Origin: Bradyrhizobium elkanii WSM2783
GTDB taxonomy: Bacteria > Pseudomonadota > Alphaproteobacteria > Rhizobiales > Xanthobacteraceae
Direction of reading: 5' to 3'
Length of the DNA stretch: 64,000 bases
NCBI RefSeq assembly: GCF_000472865.1
Contig: NZ_AXAP01000025.1
Span: 36,087-100,086 of the forward strand
Shown: positions 16,052 to 28,207 of the stretch, piece by piece
How the letters are laid out: every line of letters starts with the position of its first letter
How positions within the stretch are numbered: the first letter of the stretch is position 1
The notes under the pieces: model-generated
What the model was told of the DNA's origin: nothing
The model's database searches: none
The model's input: the letters and a program-made list of their open reading frames with translations, nothing else
Position numbers and translations under genes: made by a program

Positions 16052-16553
16052 GAACGGAAAAATCGCAACCGACATCTACGCCCATGTCGCCGACGGCGCC
16101 GAGATCCCGGCTGATGGCGCAATCCTGGTGCAGGCGGCGCGCTTCCTTGACGATCCCGAGGCGCTGCTGCGCCGGCCCGGCAAGGTCGGCGTGGTCTGGC
16201 CGAACAACCGCGATCTCGACGAGCTCGTGCCCTATCTCGACCGGCTCGCCGCGGTCGCGCTGGTGTTTCCGTCGTTCCGCGACGGCCGCGCCTATAGCCA
16301 GGCGCGGCTGCTTCGTGAGCGCTATCGCTTCCAGGGCGAATTGCGCGCCACCGGCCAGGTGCTGCGCGACCAGTTCGTGTTCATGCTGCGCGCCGGCTTC
16401 GATGCGCTCGACGTGAAGAAGGAAAAGGATGCGGACGCCTTCGCGGAGACGGTGAAACGCTACACCGTATTCTACCAGCCGACCGGCGACGGCCGCACCA
16501 CCGCGCTGAGCCGCCGCACGCAATTGCGTCATTCCGAAAGCGCCAGCCCATGA
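16038..16553 (+). CDS. DUF934 domain-containing protein
   Basis: A 171-residue soluble protein. DUF934 genes sit beside cysI and cysH in many alpha-, beta- and gammaproteobacteria, and the protein is often annotated as an uncharacterised sulfite-reduction accessory. ATG 16038 (MPLVKNGKIATDIYAHV) is chosen within a longer open frame; it overlaps the cysI end by 14 bp and has AAGGAG 8-13 nt upstream. The stop overlaps the cysH start by 4 bp. Typical family text includes GVVWPNNRDLDELVPYLDR and FRDGRAYSQARLLRERY. The biochemical role is unknown. Confidence 0.9.
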   Translation: MPLVKNGKIATDIYAHVADGAEIPADGAILVQAARFLDDPEALLRRPGKVGVVWPNNRDLDELVPYLDRLAAVALVFPSFRDGRAYSQARLLRERYRFQGELRATGQVLRDQFVFMLRAGFDALDVKKEKDADAFAETVKRYTVFYQPTGDGRTTALSRRTQLRHSESASP

Positions 16554-17281
16554 ACGCGCTGGCGCCAGAGATGTCGATCGAGGCGCTGTCGGCGCTGCCG
16601 TCGGTGCAGGAGCTCAATCGCGTGCTGCGCGCGGCGACGCCGTTCGAGGTTATCGAGTCCGCGCTGAAGACGGTCGGCCGCGAGCGCCTTGCGCTGGTCT
16701 CGTCCTTCGGCACGGAATCAGCGGCGCTGCTCAAGGTGATGGCCGACGTCGATCCGGCCATCCCCGTGATCTTTCTCGATACCGGGTGGCTGTTCGCGGA
16801 AACGCTTGCCTATCGCGACACGCTGATCGACACGCTTGGTCTGACCGATGTTCGCTCGATCAAGCCGCTCGAGGAGACGCTTCACCGCGACGATCCCGAG
16901 CGCGATCTCTGGTTCTCCGATCCCGACGCCTGCTGCCGCATCCGCAAGGTCGAGCCGCTGACGCGCGCGCTGGCGCCATTCGCCGCCTGGCTAAACGGAC
17001 GCAAGCGCTTTCAGGGCGGCGCCCGCGCCGACATCCCCGTGGTCGAGGAAGACGGCGTGCGCCTGAAATTCAATCCCTTCGCCAACGCGACACGCGAAGA
17101 GATCGAGGCGATCTACCGCGACGGCAAGCTGCCGCCGCATCCGCTGATTGCCTCCGGATACATGTCGGTCGGCTGCATGCCCTGCACCAGCCGCACCGCG
17201 CCCGATGAGGATGCGCGCGCCGGCCGCTGGCGTGGTCGTGCCAAGACAGAATGCGGCATTCATACGATGAAGACTTCTTAG
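16550..17281 (+). CDS. cysH: APS reductase (iron-sulfur type CysH)
   Basis: Reduces adenylylsulfate to sulfite with thioredoxin or glutathione. The 243-residue protein has the PP-loop-like SSFGTESAALLK, and the 4Fe-4S ligands that distinguish APS reductases from PAPS reductases: Cys128-Cys129 and Cys209-x2-Cys212 (CMPC). The catalytic Cys235 is in ECGIH near the C-terminus. The family rule that the CC...CxxC motif means APS specificity is established (for example in Sinorhizobium meliloti CysH). Last gene of the cysG operon, 121 bp before sbp. Confidence 0.93.
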   Translation: MNALAPEMSIEALSALPSVQELNRVLRAATPFEVIESALKTVGRERLALVSSFGTESAALLKVMADVDPAIPVIFLDTGWLFAETLAYRDTLIDTLGLTDVRSIKPLEETLHRDDPERDLWFSDPDACCRIRKVEPLTRALAPFAAWLNGRKRFQGGARADIPVVEEDGVRLKFNPFANATREEIEAIYRDGKLPPHPLIASGYMSVGCMPCTSRTAPDEDARAGRWRGRAKTECGIHTMKTS

Positions 17282-17402
17282 GACAATGACCCTGCCACGC
17301 CGCAAACAATGAAATGCGGTTCCGTTGACTAAAGCGCTCTTCGCCGTGAGTTATGTTCCACGTGCTCCGGTGTTGCTTCATCCGATTTGAATGGAGATAG
17401 AG

Positions 17403-18392
17403 ATGGTCCGTCGTATCCTGCCGCTCGTCGCGGGTTTGCTGTGGGCGAGTTCGGCCCTCGCTGCCGACTACTCGCTGCTTAATGTGTCCTATGATCCGAC
17501 GCGTGAGCTGTATGTCGATTTCAACAAGGCGTTTGCCGCCGCCTATCAGAAGGAGACCGGCAAGACCGTCGAGATCAAGCAGTCGCATGGCGGTTCCGGA
17601 TCACAGGCGCGCGCGGTGATCGACGGCTTGCAGGCCGATGTGGTCACGCTCGCGCTCGCTTACGACGTCGACGCCGTCGCGGCCAAAGGATTGATCGCGC
17701 CGGACTGGCAGAAGCGCCTGCCGCAGAATGCCGCGCCCTACACCTCGACCATCGTGTTCCTGGTGCGCAAGGGCAATCCCAAAGGCATCAAGGATTGGGA
17801 CGATCTGATCAAGCCAGGCGTTGCCGTCATCACGCCGAACCCGAAGACCTCGGGCGGCGCTCGCTGGAATTATCTCGCCGCCTGGGGCTATGCACAGAAG
17901 AAGTTCGGCTCGGCCGACAAGGCCAAGAAGTTCGTCGCCGATCTCTACCAGAACGTACCGGTGCTCGACACCGGCGCGCGTGGCTCGACCGTTACCTTTG
18001 TCGAGCGCGGCGTCGGCGACGTGCTGCTTGCCTGGGAAAACGAGGCGTTTCTGGCGCAGCGCGAGTTCGGCAAGGACAAGTTCGAGATCGTCTCGCCGCC
18101 ACTGTCGATCCTCGCCGAGCCGCCGCTCGCGGTCGTCGATGCGATCGCAGACAAGAAGGGCACCAAGGCGGTCGCCGAGGCCTATCTGAAATATTGGTAT
18201 ACCAGGGAAGGCCAGGAAATCGCCGCGCGTAATTCTTACCGTCCGCGCGATCCGGAGATTGCCAAGGAATACGAGAAATCCTTCGCCAAGGTTGAACTTT
18301 TCACCATTGACGACGTTTTCGGTGGTTGGACCAAGGCGCAGAAGGAGCACTTCGCCGAGGGCGGCATGTTCGACCAGATCTACAAGAATTGA
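17403..18392 (+). CDS. sbp: Sulfate ABC transporter periplasmic binding protein
   Basis: Periplasmic sulfate/thiosulfate receptor of about 329 residues with a signal peptide (cleaved after Ser-Ala-Leu-Ala near residue 18). The mature protein opens DYSLLNVSYDPTRELY and contains QSHGGSGSQARAVIDGL and PNPKTSGGARWNYLAAW, all hallmarks of Sbp/CysP. ATG 17403 is preferred over 17391 because GGAGA lies at the right distance. TTGACT at 17325-17330 followed by a weak -10 may be its own promoter. It leads the sbp-cysT-cysW-cysA uptake operon. Confidence 0.95.
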   Translation: MVRRILPLVAGLLWASSALAADYSLLNVSYDPTRELYVDFNKAFAAAYQKETGKTVEIKQSHGGSGSQARAVIDGLQADVVTLALAYDVDAVAAKGLIAPDWQKRLPQNAAPYTSTIVFLVRKGNPKGIKDWDDLIKPGVAVITPNPKTSGGARWNYLAAWGYAQKKFGSADKAKKFVADLYQNVPVLDTGARGSTVTFVERGVGDVLLAWENEAFLAQREFGKDKFEIVSPPLSILAEPPLAVVDAIADKKGTKAVAEAYLKYWYTREGQEIAARNSYRPRDPEIAKEYEKSFAKVELFTIDDVFGGWTKAQKEHFAEGGMFDQIYKN

Positions 18393-18430
18393 TCTGGCCG
18401 GGGCCCGTGGGGGCAGAAGCAGGGGGATAG

Positions 18431-19267
18431 GTGAGCACAGCGGTTGCACGGCGCAGCACTTTGCCGGGGTTCGGTCTCACCATGGGACTGACCCTGACAT
18501 GGCTCTCCGTTATCGTCCTGATTCCGCTCGCCGGTCTCTTTCTCAAGACGTTTGAGCTGAGCTTCGATCAGTTCTGGGGCATCGTCACCAGCCGCCGCAC
18601 CCTGAGCGCGCTGAAGATTTCGTTTGGGCTTTCGTTTGCCGCGGCTTGCGTCAATCTGGTGATGGGCACGGTCATCGTCTGGGCGCTGGTGCGCTACCGC
18701 TTTCCGGGACGGCGGCTGTTCGATGCGATCGTCGATATCCCCTTCGCGCTGCCGACCGCGGTTGCCGGCGTCGCGCTGACCCAGCTCTTTGCGCAGAAGG
18801 GCTGGTTAGGTGCGCCGCTTGCCGAGCTGGGCATCAAGGTCGCGTTCACGCCGATCGGCATTTTCCTTGCCATGGTCTTCATTGGCATTCCCTTCGTGGT
18901 GCGGACGGTACAGCCTGTGCTGATCGATCTCGATCCGGAGATCGAGGAGGCCGCGGCAAGCCTCGGCGCCGACCGCTGGCACACGGTCTTTCGCGTGATC
19001 CTGCCGAGCTTGATCCCGGCGCTCTTGACCGGCTTTGCGCTCGCCTTCGCCCGCGCCGTCGGCGAATATGGCTCGGTCATCTTCATCGCCGGCAATCTGC
19101 CGAATGTCTCCGAAATCGCGCCGTTGTTGATCGTGATCCGGCTCTCCGAATTTCGTTATGCGGATGCCACCGCGATCGCGGTGGTCATGCTGCTGGCTTC
19201 ATTCATCATCATCTTCGCGGTCAATCGCCTGCAGCGCTGGGCGCAGACCCGCATTCCCACTCACTAG
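18431..19267 (+). CDS. cysT: Sulfate ABC transporter permease CysT
   Basis: Inner-membrane permease of the CysTWA sulfate/thiosulfate importer (also called CysU), 278 residues with about six membrane helices. The permease coupling loop is seen near EEAAASLGADRWHTVFRVILP, the EAA motif that contacts the CysA ATPase. GTG start 18431 follows AGGGGGA. It is 38 bp after sbp and 12 bp before cysW. Confidence 0.95.
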   Translation: MSTAVARRSTLPGFGLTMGLTLTWLSVIVLIPLAGLFLKTFELSFDQFWGIVTSRRTLSALKISFGLSFAAACVNLVMGTVIVWALVRYRFPGRRLFDAIVDIPFALPTAVAGVALTQLFAQKGWLGAPLAELGIKVAFTPIGIFLAMVFIGIPFVVRTVQPVLIDLDPEIEEAAASLGADRWHTVFRVILPSLIPALLTGFALAFARAVGEYGSVIFIAGNLPNVSEIAPLLIVIRLSEFRYADATAIAVVMLLASFIIIFAVNRLQRWAQTRIPTH

Positions 19268-19279
19268 AGGGCCGGATCG

Positions 19280-20242
19280 ATGTCGCTGCAATCGAACCTG
19301 GCTTCCTCCACCACGCAGTTGCGAGCCTATGCCCCGAAGACCGACCTCAATGTCGCCTCGCCGCCCTCGCAGCGGGAGAGGGTGCGCCCGCACACGGCGG
19401 CCTCGAAGCGGGATCTGCGCACCGAGCCCCGGCCGATCCGCTTCCTGATCGTCGCGCTGGCGCTGCTCTTCCTCACCGTATTCGTGGTGCTGCCGCTGGT
19501 CGTGGTGTTCGCGTCAGCGTTTTCGCGCGGCATCTCGGCCTATTTCGCGGCGCTCAGCGAGCCGGAGGCGCTCTCGGCGATCCAGTTGACGCTTCTGATC
19601 GCGGCGATCTCCGTCAGCCTCAACCTGATCTTCGGCGTGATCGCGGCCTGGGCGATCTCGAAATTCGATTTCGCCGGCAAGACTTTTCTGATCACGCTGA
19701 TCGACCTGCCGTTCTCGGTCAGTCCCGTGATCTCGGGTCTGGTCTTCGTGCTCTTGTTCGGTGCACAGGGTTTCTTCGGGACCTGGCTGCAGGCGCACAA
19801 CATCCACATCCTGTTCGCGGTGCCCGGCATTGCGCTCGCCACCATCTTCGTGACCTTCCCCTTCGTCGCGCGCGCGCTGATTCCATTGATGCAGGAGCAG
19901 GGCACGCAGGAGGAGGAAGCCGCGATCTCGCTGGGCGCGTCAGGATTGCAGACCTTCTTCCGCGTCACCTTGCCCAACATCAAATGGGGCCTGCTCTACG
20001 GCGTCCTGCTGTGTAACGCGCGCGCGATGGGCGAGTTCGGCGCGGTGTCGGTGGTCTCGGGCCATATCCGGGGCCAGACCAATACCATGCCGCTGCTGGT
20101 CGAAATCCTTTATAATGAATATCAGTTCGTGGCGTCGTTCGCGATCGCGTCGCTGCTTGCGATGCTGGCGTTGATCACGCTGGTCGTGAAGACGATCCTC
20201 GAACGGCGTCTGGACGAAGGGCAGATTGTCAGTGACGATTGA
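19280..20242 (+). CDS. cysW: Sulfate ABC transporter permease CysW
   Basis: Second permease of the sulfate importer, 320 residues. The N-terminus (about residues 1-55) is a hydrophilic extension; the membrane part starts near RFLIVALALLFLTVFVVLPL. The EAA coupling motif is EEEAAISLGASGLQTFFRVTLP. Part of the extension is encoded by DNA (19358-19390) resembling the GCGGGAGAGGGTG blocks of the interspersed repeats, so the N-terminus may include captured repeat sequence (inference). A later start is possible. Overlaps cysA by about 11 bp. Confidence 0.93.
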   Translation: MSLQSNLASSTTQLRAYAPKTDLNVASPPSQRERVRPHTAASKRDLRTEPRPIRFLIVALALLFLTVFVVLPLVVVFASAFSRGISAYFAALSEPEALSAIQLTLLIAAISVSLNLIFGVIAAWAISKFDFAGKTFLITLIDLPFSVSPVISGLVFVLLFGAQGFFGTWLQAHNIHILFAVPGIALATIFVTFPFVARALIPLMQEQGTQEEEAAISLGASGLQTFFRVTLPNIKWGLLYGVLLCNARAMGEFGAVSVVSGHIRGQTNTMPLLVEILYNEYQFVASFAIASLLAMLALITLVVKTILERRLDEGQIVSDD

Positions 20243-21281
20243 AGTCAAGAATATCGTAAAGAAGTTCGGCGATTTCGCAGCGCTGGACACTGTCAGCCTG
20301 AAGGTCGGCGACGGCGAGCTGTTGGCGCTGCTGGGGCCGTCCGGCTCCGGCAAGACCACGCTGCTGCGGATCATTGCCGGCCTCGACTGGCCCGAGGCGG
20401 GCGAAGTCACGATCGACGGCGAGGACGCGCTGGGCCGCGGCGCCAGCGAGCGCCATGTCGGCTTCGTGTTCCAGCACTATGCGCTGTTCCGTCACATGAC
20501 GGTGTTCGAGAACGTCGCCTTTGGCCTCCGCGTGCAGCCGCGCGCGATCCGCAAGGACGAGAAGGCGATCCGCGCCCGCGTCAAGGAGCTGCTCGATCTG
20601 GTGCAGCTCGACTGGCTGTCCGACCGCTATCCGAGCCAGCTATCCGGTGGCCAGCGCCAGCGCATCGCGCTCGCCCGTGCGCTCGCGATCGAGCCGCGCA
20701 TCCTGTTGCTCGACGAGCCCTTCGGCGCGCTCGATGCCAAGGTGCGCAAGGAGCTCAGGCAATGGCTGCGCTCGCTGCATCAGGAGATCCACGTCACCTC
20801 GATCTTCGTCACCCATGACCAGGAAGAGGCGCTCGAGGTCGCCAACCGCGTGGTCGTCATGGACAAAGGCCGCATCGAGCAGATCGGCACCCCCGGCGAG
20901 GTTTATGACAATCCGGCGACGGCCTTCGTTCACGGCTTCATCGGCGAATCCATCGTGCTGCCGGTCGATGTCAGCGACGGCGCGGTCCGGCTCGGCGGCC
21001 GGCCGCTCAACGTCGCCGCCAATGGTGCGGCGCCCGGCGCCTCCAAATTGTTCGTGCGCCGCCATGACATGCAGATCGGCCCGGCGGGAAGCGGATCGCT
21101 GGAAGGGGCGGTGCGCCACGTCCGCTCCTTCGGCCCGATCCAGCGTGCCGAGGTCGCGCTTGCCGACAGCGAAGGCAAGACCGTGATCGAGATCGATGCG
21201 CCGCGCGACCGGGAACTGCAGGCCGGCGAAATCATCTCGCTGGAACCCCGCCGCTACCGTATTTTCGCGGCTCACGAATAG
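20232..21281 (+). CDS. cysA: Sulfate/thiosulfate ABC transporter ATP-binding protein
   Basis: ATPase of the CysTWA importer, 349 residues from the GTG at 20232 (MTIEVKNIV), with a TTG two codons earlier as an alternative; GAAGG lies just upstream. Walker A GPSGSGKTTLLR, Q-loop FVFQHYALF, signature LSGGQRQRIALARAL, Walker B ILLLDEPFGALD and H-loop VTHDQEEA are all intact. The C-terminal TOBE-like domain (about residues 235-345) is the regulatory part. It overlaps the end of cysW. A repeat follows 6 bp after the stop. Confidence 0.95.
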   Translation: MTIEVKNIVKKFGDFAALDTVSLKVGDGELLALLGPSGSGKTTLLRIIAGLDWPEAGEVTIDGEDALGRGASERHVGFVFQHYALFRHMTVFENVAFGLRVQPRAIRKDEKAIRARVKELLDLVQLDWLSDRYPSQLSGGQRQRIALARALAIEPRILLLDEPFGALDAKVRKELRQWLRSLHQEIHVTSIFVTHDQEEALEVANRVVVMDKGRIEQIGTPGEVYDNPATAFVHGFIGESIVLPVDVSDGAVRLGGRPLNVAANGAAPGASKLFVRRHDMQIGPAGSGSLEGAVRHVRSFGPIQRAEVALADSEGKTVIEIDAPRDRELQAGEIISLEPRRYRIFAAHE

Positions 21282-21286
21282 CTGCC

Positions 21287-21372
21287 GTAGCCCGGGTGAA
21301 GCGGAGCGCAACCCGGGATTCGCATCCACGCGCGAAAAGGCCCCGGATTACGCTTCGCTCCATCCGGGCTAC
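21287..21372. repeat. Interspersed repeat family C, copy 1
   Basis: An 86-bp element bounded by GTAGCCCGG and CCGGGCTAC in inverted orientation, with the internal blocks GAAGCGGAGCGCAACCCGGG and GGATTACGCTTCGCTCCATCC. A shorter version is at 41178-41208. It starts 6 bp after cysA and may stabilise the 3' end of the sulfate uptake transcript. Confidence 0.8.
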
Positions 21373-21480
21373 AGGATCTCGCGGACCGCTGTCGCCGCGG
21401 CAAAAAAAACGCCCCCCGTTCACCATTCAGCCACGGTTGGTATGCAACAACGGCGGACCAACCTTGGGGGAATCCTTTCA

Positions 21481-21978
21481 GTGAAACGGACGACCGTCGC
21501 CCTCTTTGGGCTTCTGGTGCTGGGCGGCTGCGCGACAGACACTCCACTTCCGGAACAGCCGGCCATGTATGTCAACATGGCTGCACCCGGTGCCGTCCTG
21601 GACACCCAGGCCGCCGCGACCATGATCTCGCAATATCGCCAGAACAACGGCCTCGGCGCCGTGGTGGTGGACCCTGCGCTCGTCAAGCTCGCCGAGCAGC
21701 AGTCGCAGGCCATGGCGGCGCGCAACAAGATGGACCATGACGTGAAGGCCCCGCTCGGCAAACGGCTGGAAGGCTCCGGCTATCCGGCGACGGTGGCGGT
21801 CGAAAACGTGTCCGCTGGCTATCATACGCTGGCGGAAGCGTTTTCCGGCTGGCGCGATTCGCCGCCACACAAGGCCAATATGCTCAAGGGCGGTGTCACA
21901 AAATTGGGCATTGCTGCGAGCTATGCGCCGAACACCAAGTACAAGGTGTTCTGGACGCTCATTCTCGCGTCAACCTAA
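21481..21978 (+). CDS. CAP-domain (SCP-like) lipoprotein
   Basis: A 165-residue secreted lipoprotein: the signal peptide ends in the lipobox LGGC (Cys near residue 18), then comes a bacterial CAP/SCP domain (about residues 45-162). Family text includes NNGLGAVVVDPALVKLAEQQSQAMAARNKMDH and a C-terminal WRDSPPHKANML block, with the His/Glu-type pocket. Function unknown; bacterial CAP proteins are linked to cell wall or outer membrane processes. GTG 21481 gives the best signal peptide; ATG 21442 is an in-frame alternative. Transcribed alone after the repeat. Confidence 0.88.
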   Translation: MKRTTVALFGLLVLGGCATDTPLPEQPAMYVNMAAPGAVLDTQAAATMISQYRQNNGLGAVVVDPALVKLAEQQSQAMAARNKMDHDVKAPLGKRLEGSGYPATVAVENVSAGYHTLAEAFSGWRDSPPHKANMLKGGVTKLGIAASYAPNTKYKVFWTLILAST

Positions 21979-22073
21979 CTCTGCGTGATCGTCACGCCAG
22001 ATCAGGCCGATTGACGCGGTCGCGAACTGCGGCCACGGTGGGCGCCATTATACACCACTGATTGACGGTCACG

Positions 22074-23246
22074 ATGGATACTTCAGATCCTCCGCCCGCC
22101 ACGACGCCCGCGCAGGCGCAGCGCGTATTGGTCCTGCAGGGCGGCGGCGCCCTTGGCTCATATCAGGCCGGAGCATTTCAGGCGCTCTGTCGCGCCGGCT
22201 TCGAGCCTGACTGGGTTGCCGGAATCTCGATCGGCGCCGTCAATGCCGCGATCATCGCCGGCAACGAGCCGGACAAGCAGGTGCCGCGCTTAAAGGAATT
22301 CTGGGAGATGGTGTCGCGTCCGGTATCCTGGAATCCGATAGCGCCCGGCGACCGCGCCCGCACTTTGTTCAACGAGACCAGCGCCGCCATCATCGCGACA
22401 TTCGGCGTGCCTGGCTTCTTTGCGCCGCGGATTCCGCCAGCGCCGTTCTGGCCCATGGGCAGTTCGCAGTCGCAAAGCTATTACGACACCGCGCCCCTGA
22501 AGAAGACGCTGGAGCGGCTGGTCGATTTCGACCGCATCAACGACCTCAAGACCCGGCTTTCGGTCGGCGCCGTCGGCGTGACCTCCGGCAATTTCAGGTA
22601 TTTCGACAATTACGAGTTCAAGAAGCTCGGCAAGAAGATCGGCCCCGAGCACATCATGGCCTCCGGCGCGCTGCCGCCGGGCTTTCCGGCGGTCCTGATC
22701 GAAGGCGAGCATTATTGGGATGGCGGTATCGCCTCCAACACCCCGCTCGACTTCGTGCTTGATGAGGAGACCCGCCGCGATCTCCTGATCTTCCAGGTCG
22801 ATCTGTTCAGCGCCCGCGGACCGTTGCCGAATTCGCTATTGGAGGCGGCCGAGCGTGAAAAGGACATCCGCTTTTCCAGCCGCACGCGCATGAACACCGA
22901 CAAGAACAGGCAGATCCACAATGCGCGCATGGCGGTGCGTGATCTCATCGGCAAGCTGCCGGATTATCTGAAGAACGATCCCTCCGTTGAATTGCTGCGG
23001 CAGGCCTCCAAGGAGAACACCGTCACGGTGGTGCACCTGATCTACCGCAGCAAGAACTACGAGACGTCGTCGAAGGATTACGACTTCTCCCATGTCGCCA
23101 TGGTCGAGCATTGGGAGGCGGGCGTCCGCGACGTTCATTTGTCGATGCGTCACAAAGAATGGCTAGAACGGCCGCAGTCCGGGGAAACCATGGTGACCTA
23201 CGATCTCACGGGGGACGTCGATCCGTTCCCCGCAAAGAAGGAGTGA
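22074..23246 (+). CDS. Patatin-like phospholipase family protein
   Basis: A soluble 390-residue hydrolase with a Ser-Asp dyad. The patatin domain (about residues 15-225) has the oxyanion loop QGGGALGSYQAG, nucleophile Ser52 in GISIG, and catalytic Asp216 in the DGG motif. A DUF3734-like C-terminal region (about 290-385) follows. Patatins hydrolyse acyl esters of phospholipids or related lipids. ATG 22074 is chosen over a TTG at 22062. It is 7 bp from the 3-hydroxybutyrate dehydrogenase gene and surely co-transcribed, suggesting a link to polyhydroxybutyrate or lipid turnover (inference). Confidence 0.92.
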   Translation: MDTSDPPPATTPAQAQRVLVLQGGGALGSYQAGAFQALCRAGFEPDWVAGISIGAVNAAIIAGNEPDKQVPRLKEFWEMVSRPVSWNPIAPGDRARTLFNETSAAIIATFGVPGFFAPRIPPAPFWPMGSSQSQSYYDTAPLKKTLERLVDFDRINDLKTRLSVGAVGVTSGNFRYFDNYEFKKLGKKIGPEHIMASGALPPGFPAVLIEGEHYWDGGIASNTPLDFVLDEETRRDLLIFQVDLFSARGPLPNSLLEAAEREKDIRFSSRTRMNTDKNRQIHNARMAVRDLIGKLPDYLKNDPSVELLRQASKENTVTVVHLIYRSKNYETSSKDYDFSHVAMVEHWEAGVRDVHLSMRHKEWLERPQSGETMVTYDLTGDVDPFPAKKE

Positions 23247-23253
23247 AGCAGAT

Positions 23254-24042
23254 ATGGCTACGTTGACAGGCAAGACCGCTGTCGTGACCGGCTCGACCAG
23301 CGGCATCGGATTGGCGATTGCGCGTAAATTCGCCAGCGCGGGGGCCAATGTCGTCATCAACGGCATGGGCGTGCCGGCCGATATCGAGCGCGAGCGCTCC
23401 GGCATCGAGACCGATTTCAAGGTCAAGGCCGCCTATTCGCCGGCCGACATGACCAAGCCCGCCGAGATCGCGGAAATGATCGCGCTCGGCGAAAAGACCT
23501 TCGGCTCGGTCGACATCCTCGTCAACAATGCCGGCATCCAGTTCGTCTCTCCGATCGAGGAATTTCCGATCGAGAAGTGGGATGCGATCATCGCGATCAA
23601 CCTGTCGTCGGCGTTTCATGGCATCCGCGCCGCGGTGCCAGGGATGAAGAAGCGCGGCTGGGGCCGCATCATCAATACCGCCTCCGCGCATTCGCTGGTC
23701 GCCTCGCCCTTCAAGTCGGCCTATGTCTCGGCCAAGCACGGCATCGCGGGCCTCACCAAGACGGTGGCACTCGAGCTTGCGACCTTCAAGATCACCTGCA
23801 ACTGCATCAGCCCCGGCTATGTCTGGACGCCGCTGGTCGAGCACCAGATTCCGGAGACCATGAAGGTGCGCAACATGACCAAGGAGCAGGTCATCAAGGA
23901 CGTGCTGCTCGAGGCCCAGCCGACCAAGGAATTCGTCACCGCCGACCAGGTCGGCTCGCTCGCATTGTTCCTCTGCAGCGACGACGCCGCGCAGATCACC
24001 GGCTCCAACTACTCCATCGATGGCGGCTGGACCGCGGAGTAG
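23254..24042 (+). CDS. bdhA: D-3-hydroxybutyrate dehydrogenase
   Basis: An NAD-dependent short-chain dehydrogenase that oxidises 3-hydroxybutyrate to acetoacetate, the step after polyhydroxybutyrate depolymerisation. The 262-residue protein has TGSTSGIG (cofactor), NNAG, and the catalytic Tyr157-x3-Lys161 (YVSAK). The 3-hydroxybutyrate-type ends are visible: EHQIPETMKVRNMTKEQVIKD and the C-terminal SIDGGWTAE. Preceded by AAGGAG. Followed by a perfect 12-bp hairpin, so it ends the patatin-bdhA operon. Confidence 0.92.
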   Translation: MATLTGKTAVVTGSTSGIGLAIARKFASAGANVVINGMGVPADIERERSGIETDFKVKAAYSPADMTKPAEIAEMIALGEKTFGSVDILVNNAGIQFVSPIEEFPIEKWDAIIAINLSSAFHGIRAAVPGMKKRGWGRIINTASAHSLVASPFKSAYVSAKHGIAGLTKTVALELATFKITCNCISPGYVWTPLVEHQIPETMKVRNMTKEQVIKDVLLEAQPTKEFVTADQVGSLALFLCSDDAAQITGSNYSIDGGWTAE

Positions 24043-24064
24043 GGCCCTTTGGTTCGGCGCGTAC

Positions 24065-24094
24065 CTGTATGCCCCGCGATGACGGGGCATACAG
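24065..24094 (+). terminator. Hairpin after bdhA
   Basis: A perfect 12-bp stem, CTGTATGCCCCG (24065-24076) with 24083-24094 around CGATGA, 22 bp after the bdhA stop. No T-tract; the sequence resembles repeat-derived hairpins of this genus. Confidence 0.5.
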
Positions 24095-24234
24095 TATCCG
24101 GCGGCCTCTCGGCTCAAGCACAACCGCCTCTGGAATACTGGATCGTCAGGTCAACCCGGACGATGACAGCGGAGAGCTGTTTGAAATTTGAATCAGAACC
24201 CATCCCCGCGTCATTGCGAGCAGCTGGCCGGCTA
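24095..24234. repeat. Degenerate interspersed repeat remnants
   Basis: Non-coding. The block 24176-24194 is almost identical to 460-478 (18 of 19 bases), with further similarity after it (CCCGCGT), so this gap holds a piece of the same repeat type as the one at the start of the window. The rest resembles genus-typical intergenic repeat sequence, but I have no second copy in this window to prove it. Confidence 0.5.
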
Positions 24235-24334
24235 GAGCATTTTCGGTCCTGATGGAATCAGAACCGGAGCTCTAGATTCTAGTTTTGACGCGTCTTCTTC
24301 ACGCGAACCGGTGTCCACTTCGCTCGAAAACGCG
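24235..24334. repeat. Interspersed repeat family A, copy 2
   Basis: About 100 bp beginning GAGCATTTTCGG and ending GCTCGAAAAC, parallel to the copies at 6702-6793 and 44401-44504. It directly abuts the metH stop codon (24335), so the metH transcript runs into it. Confidence 0.85.
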
Positions 24335-28189
<3,855 letters not shown>

Positions 28190-28207
28190 TTGATCAGGCA
28201 GCTTTCT

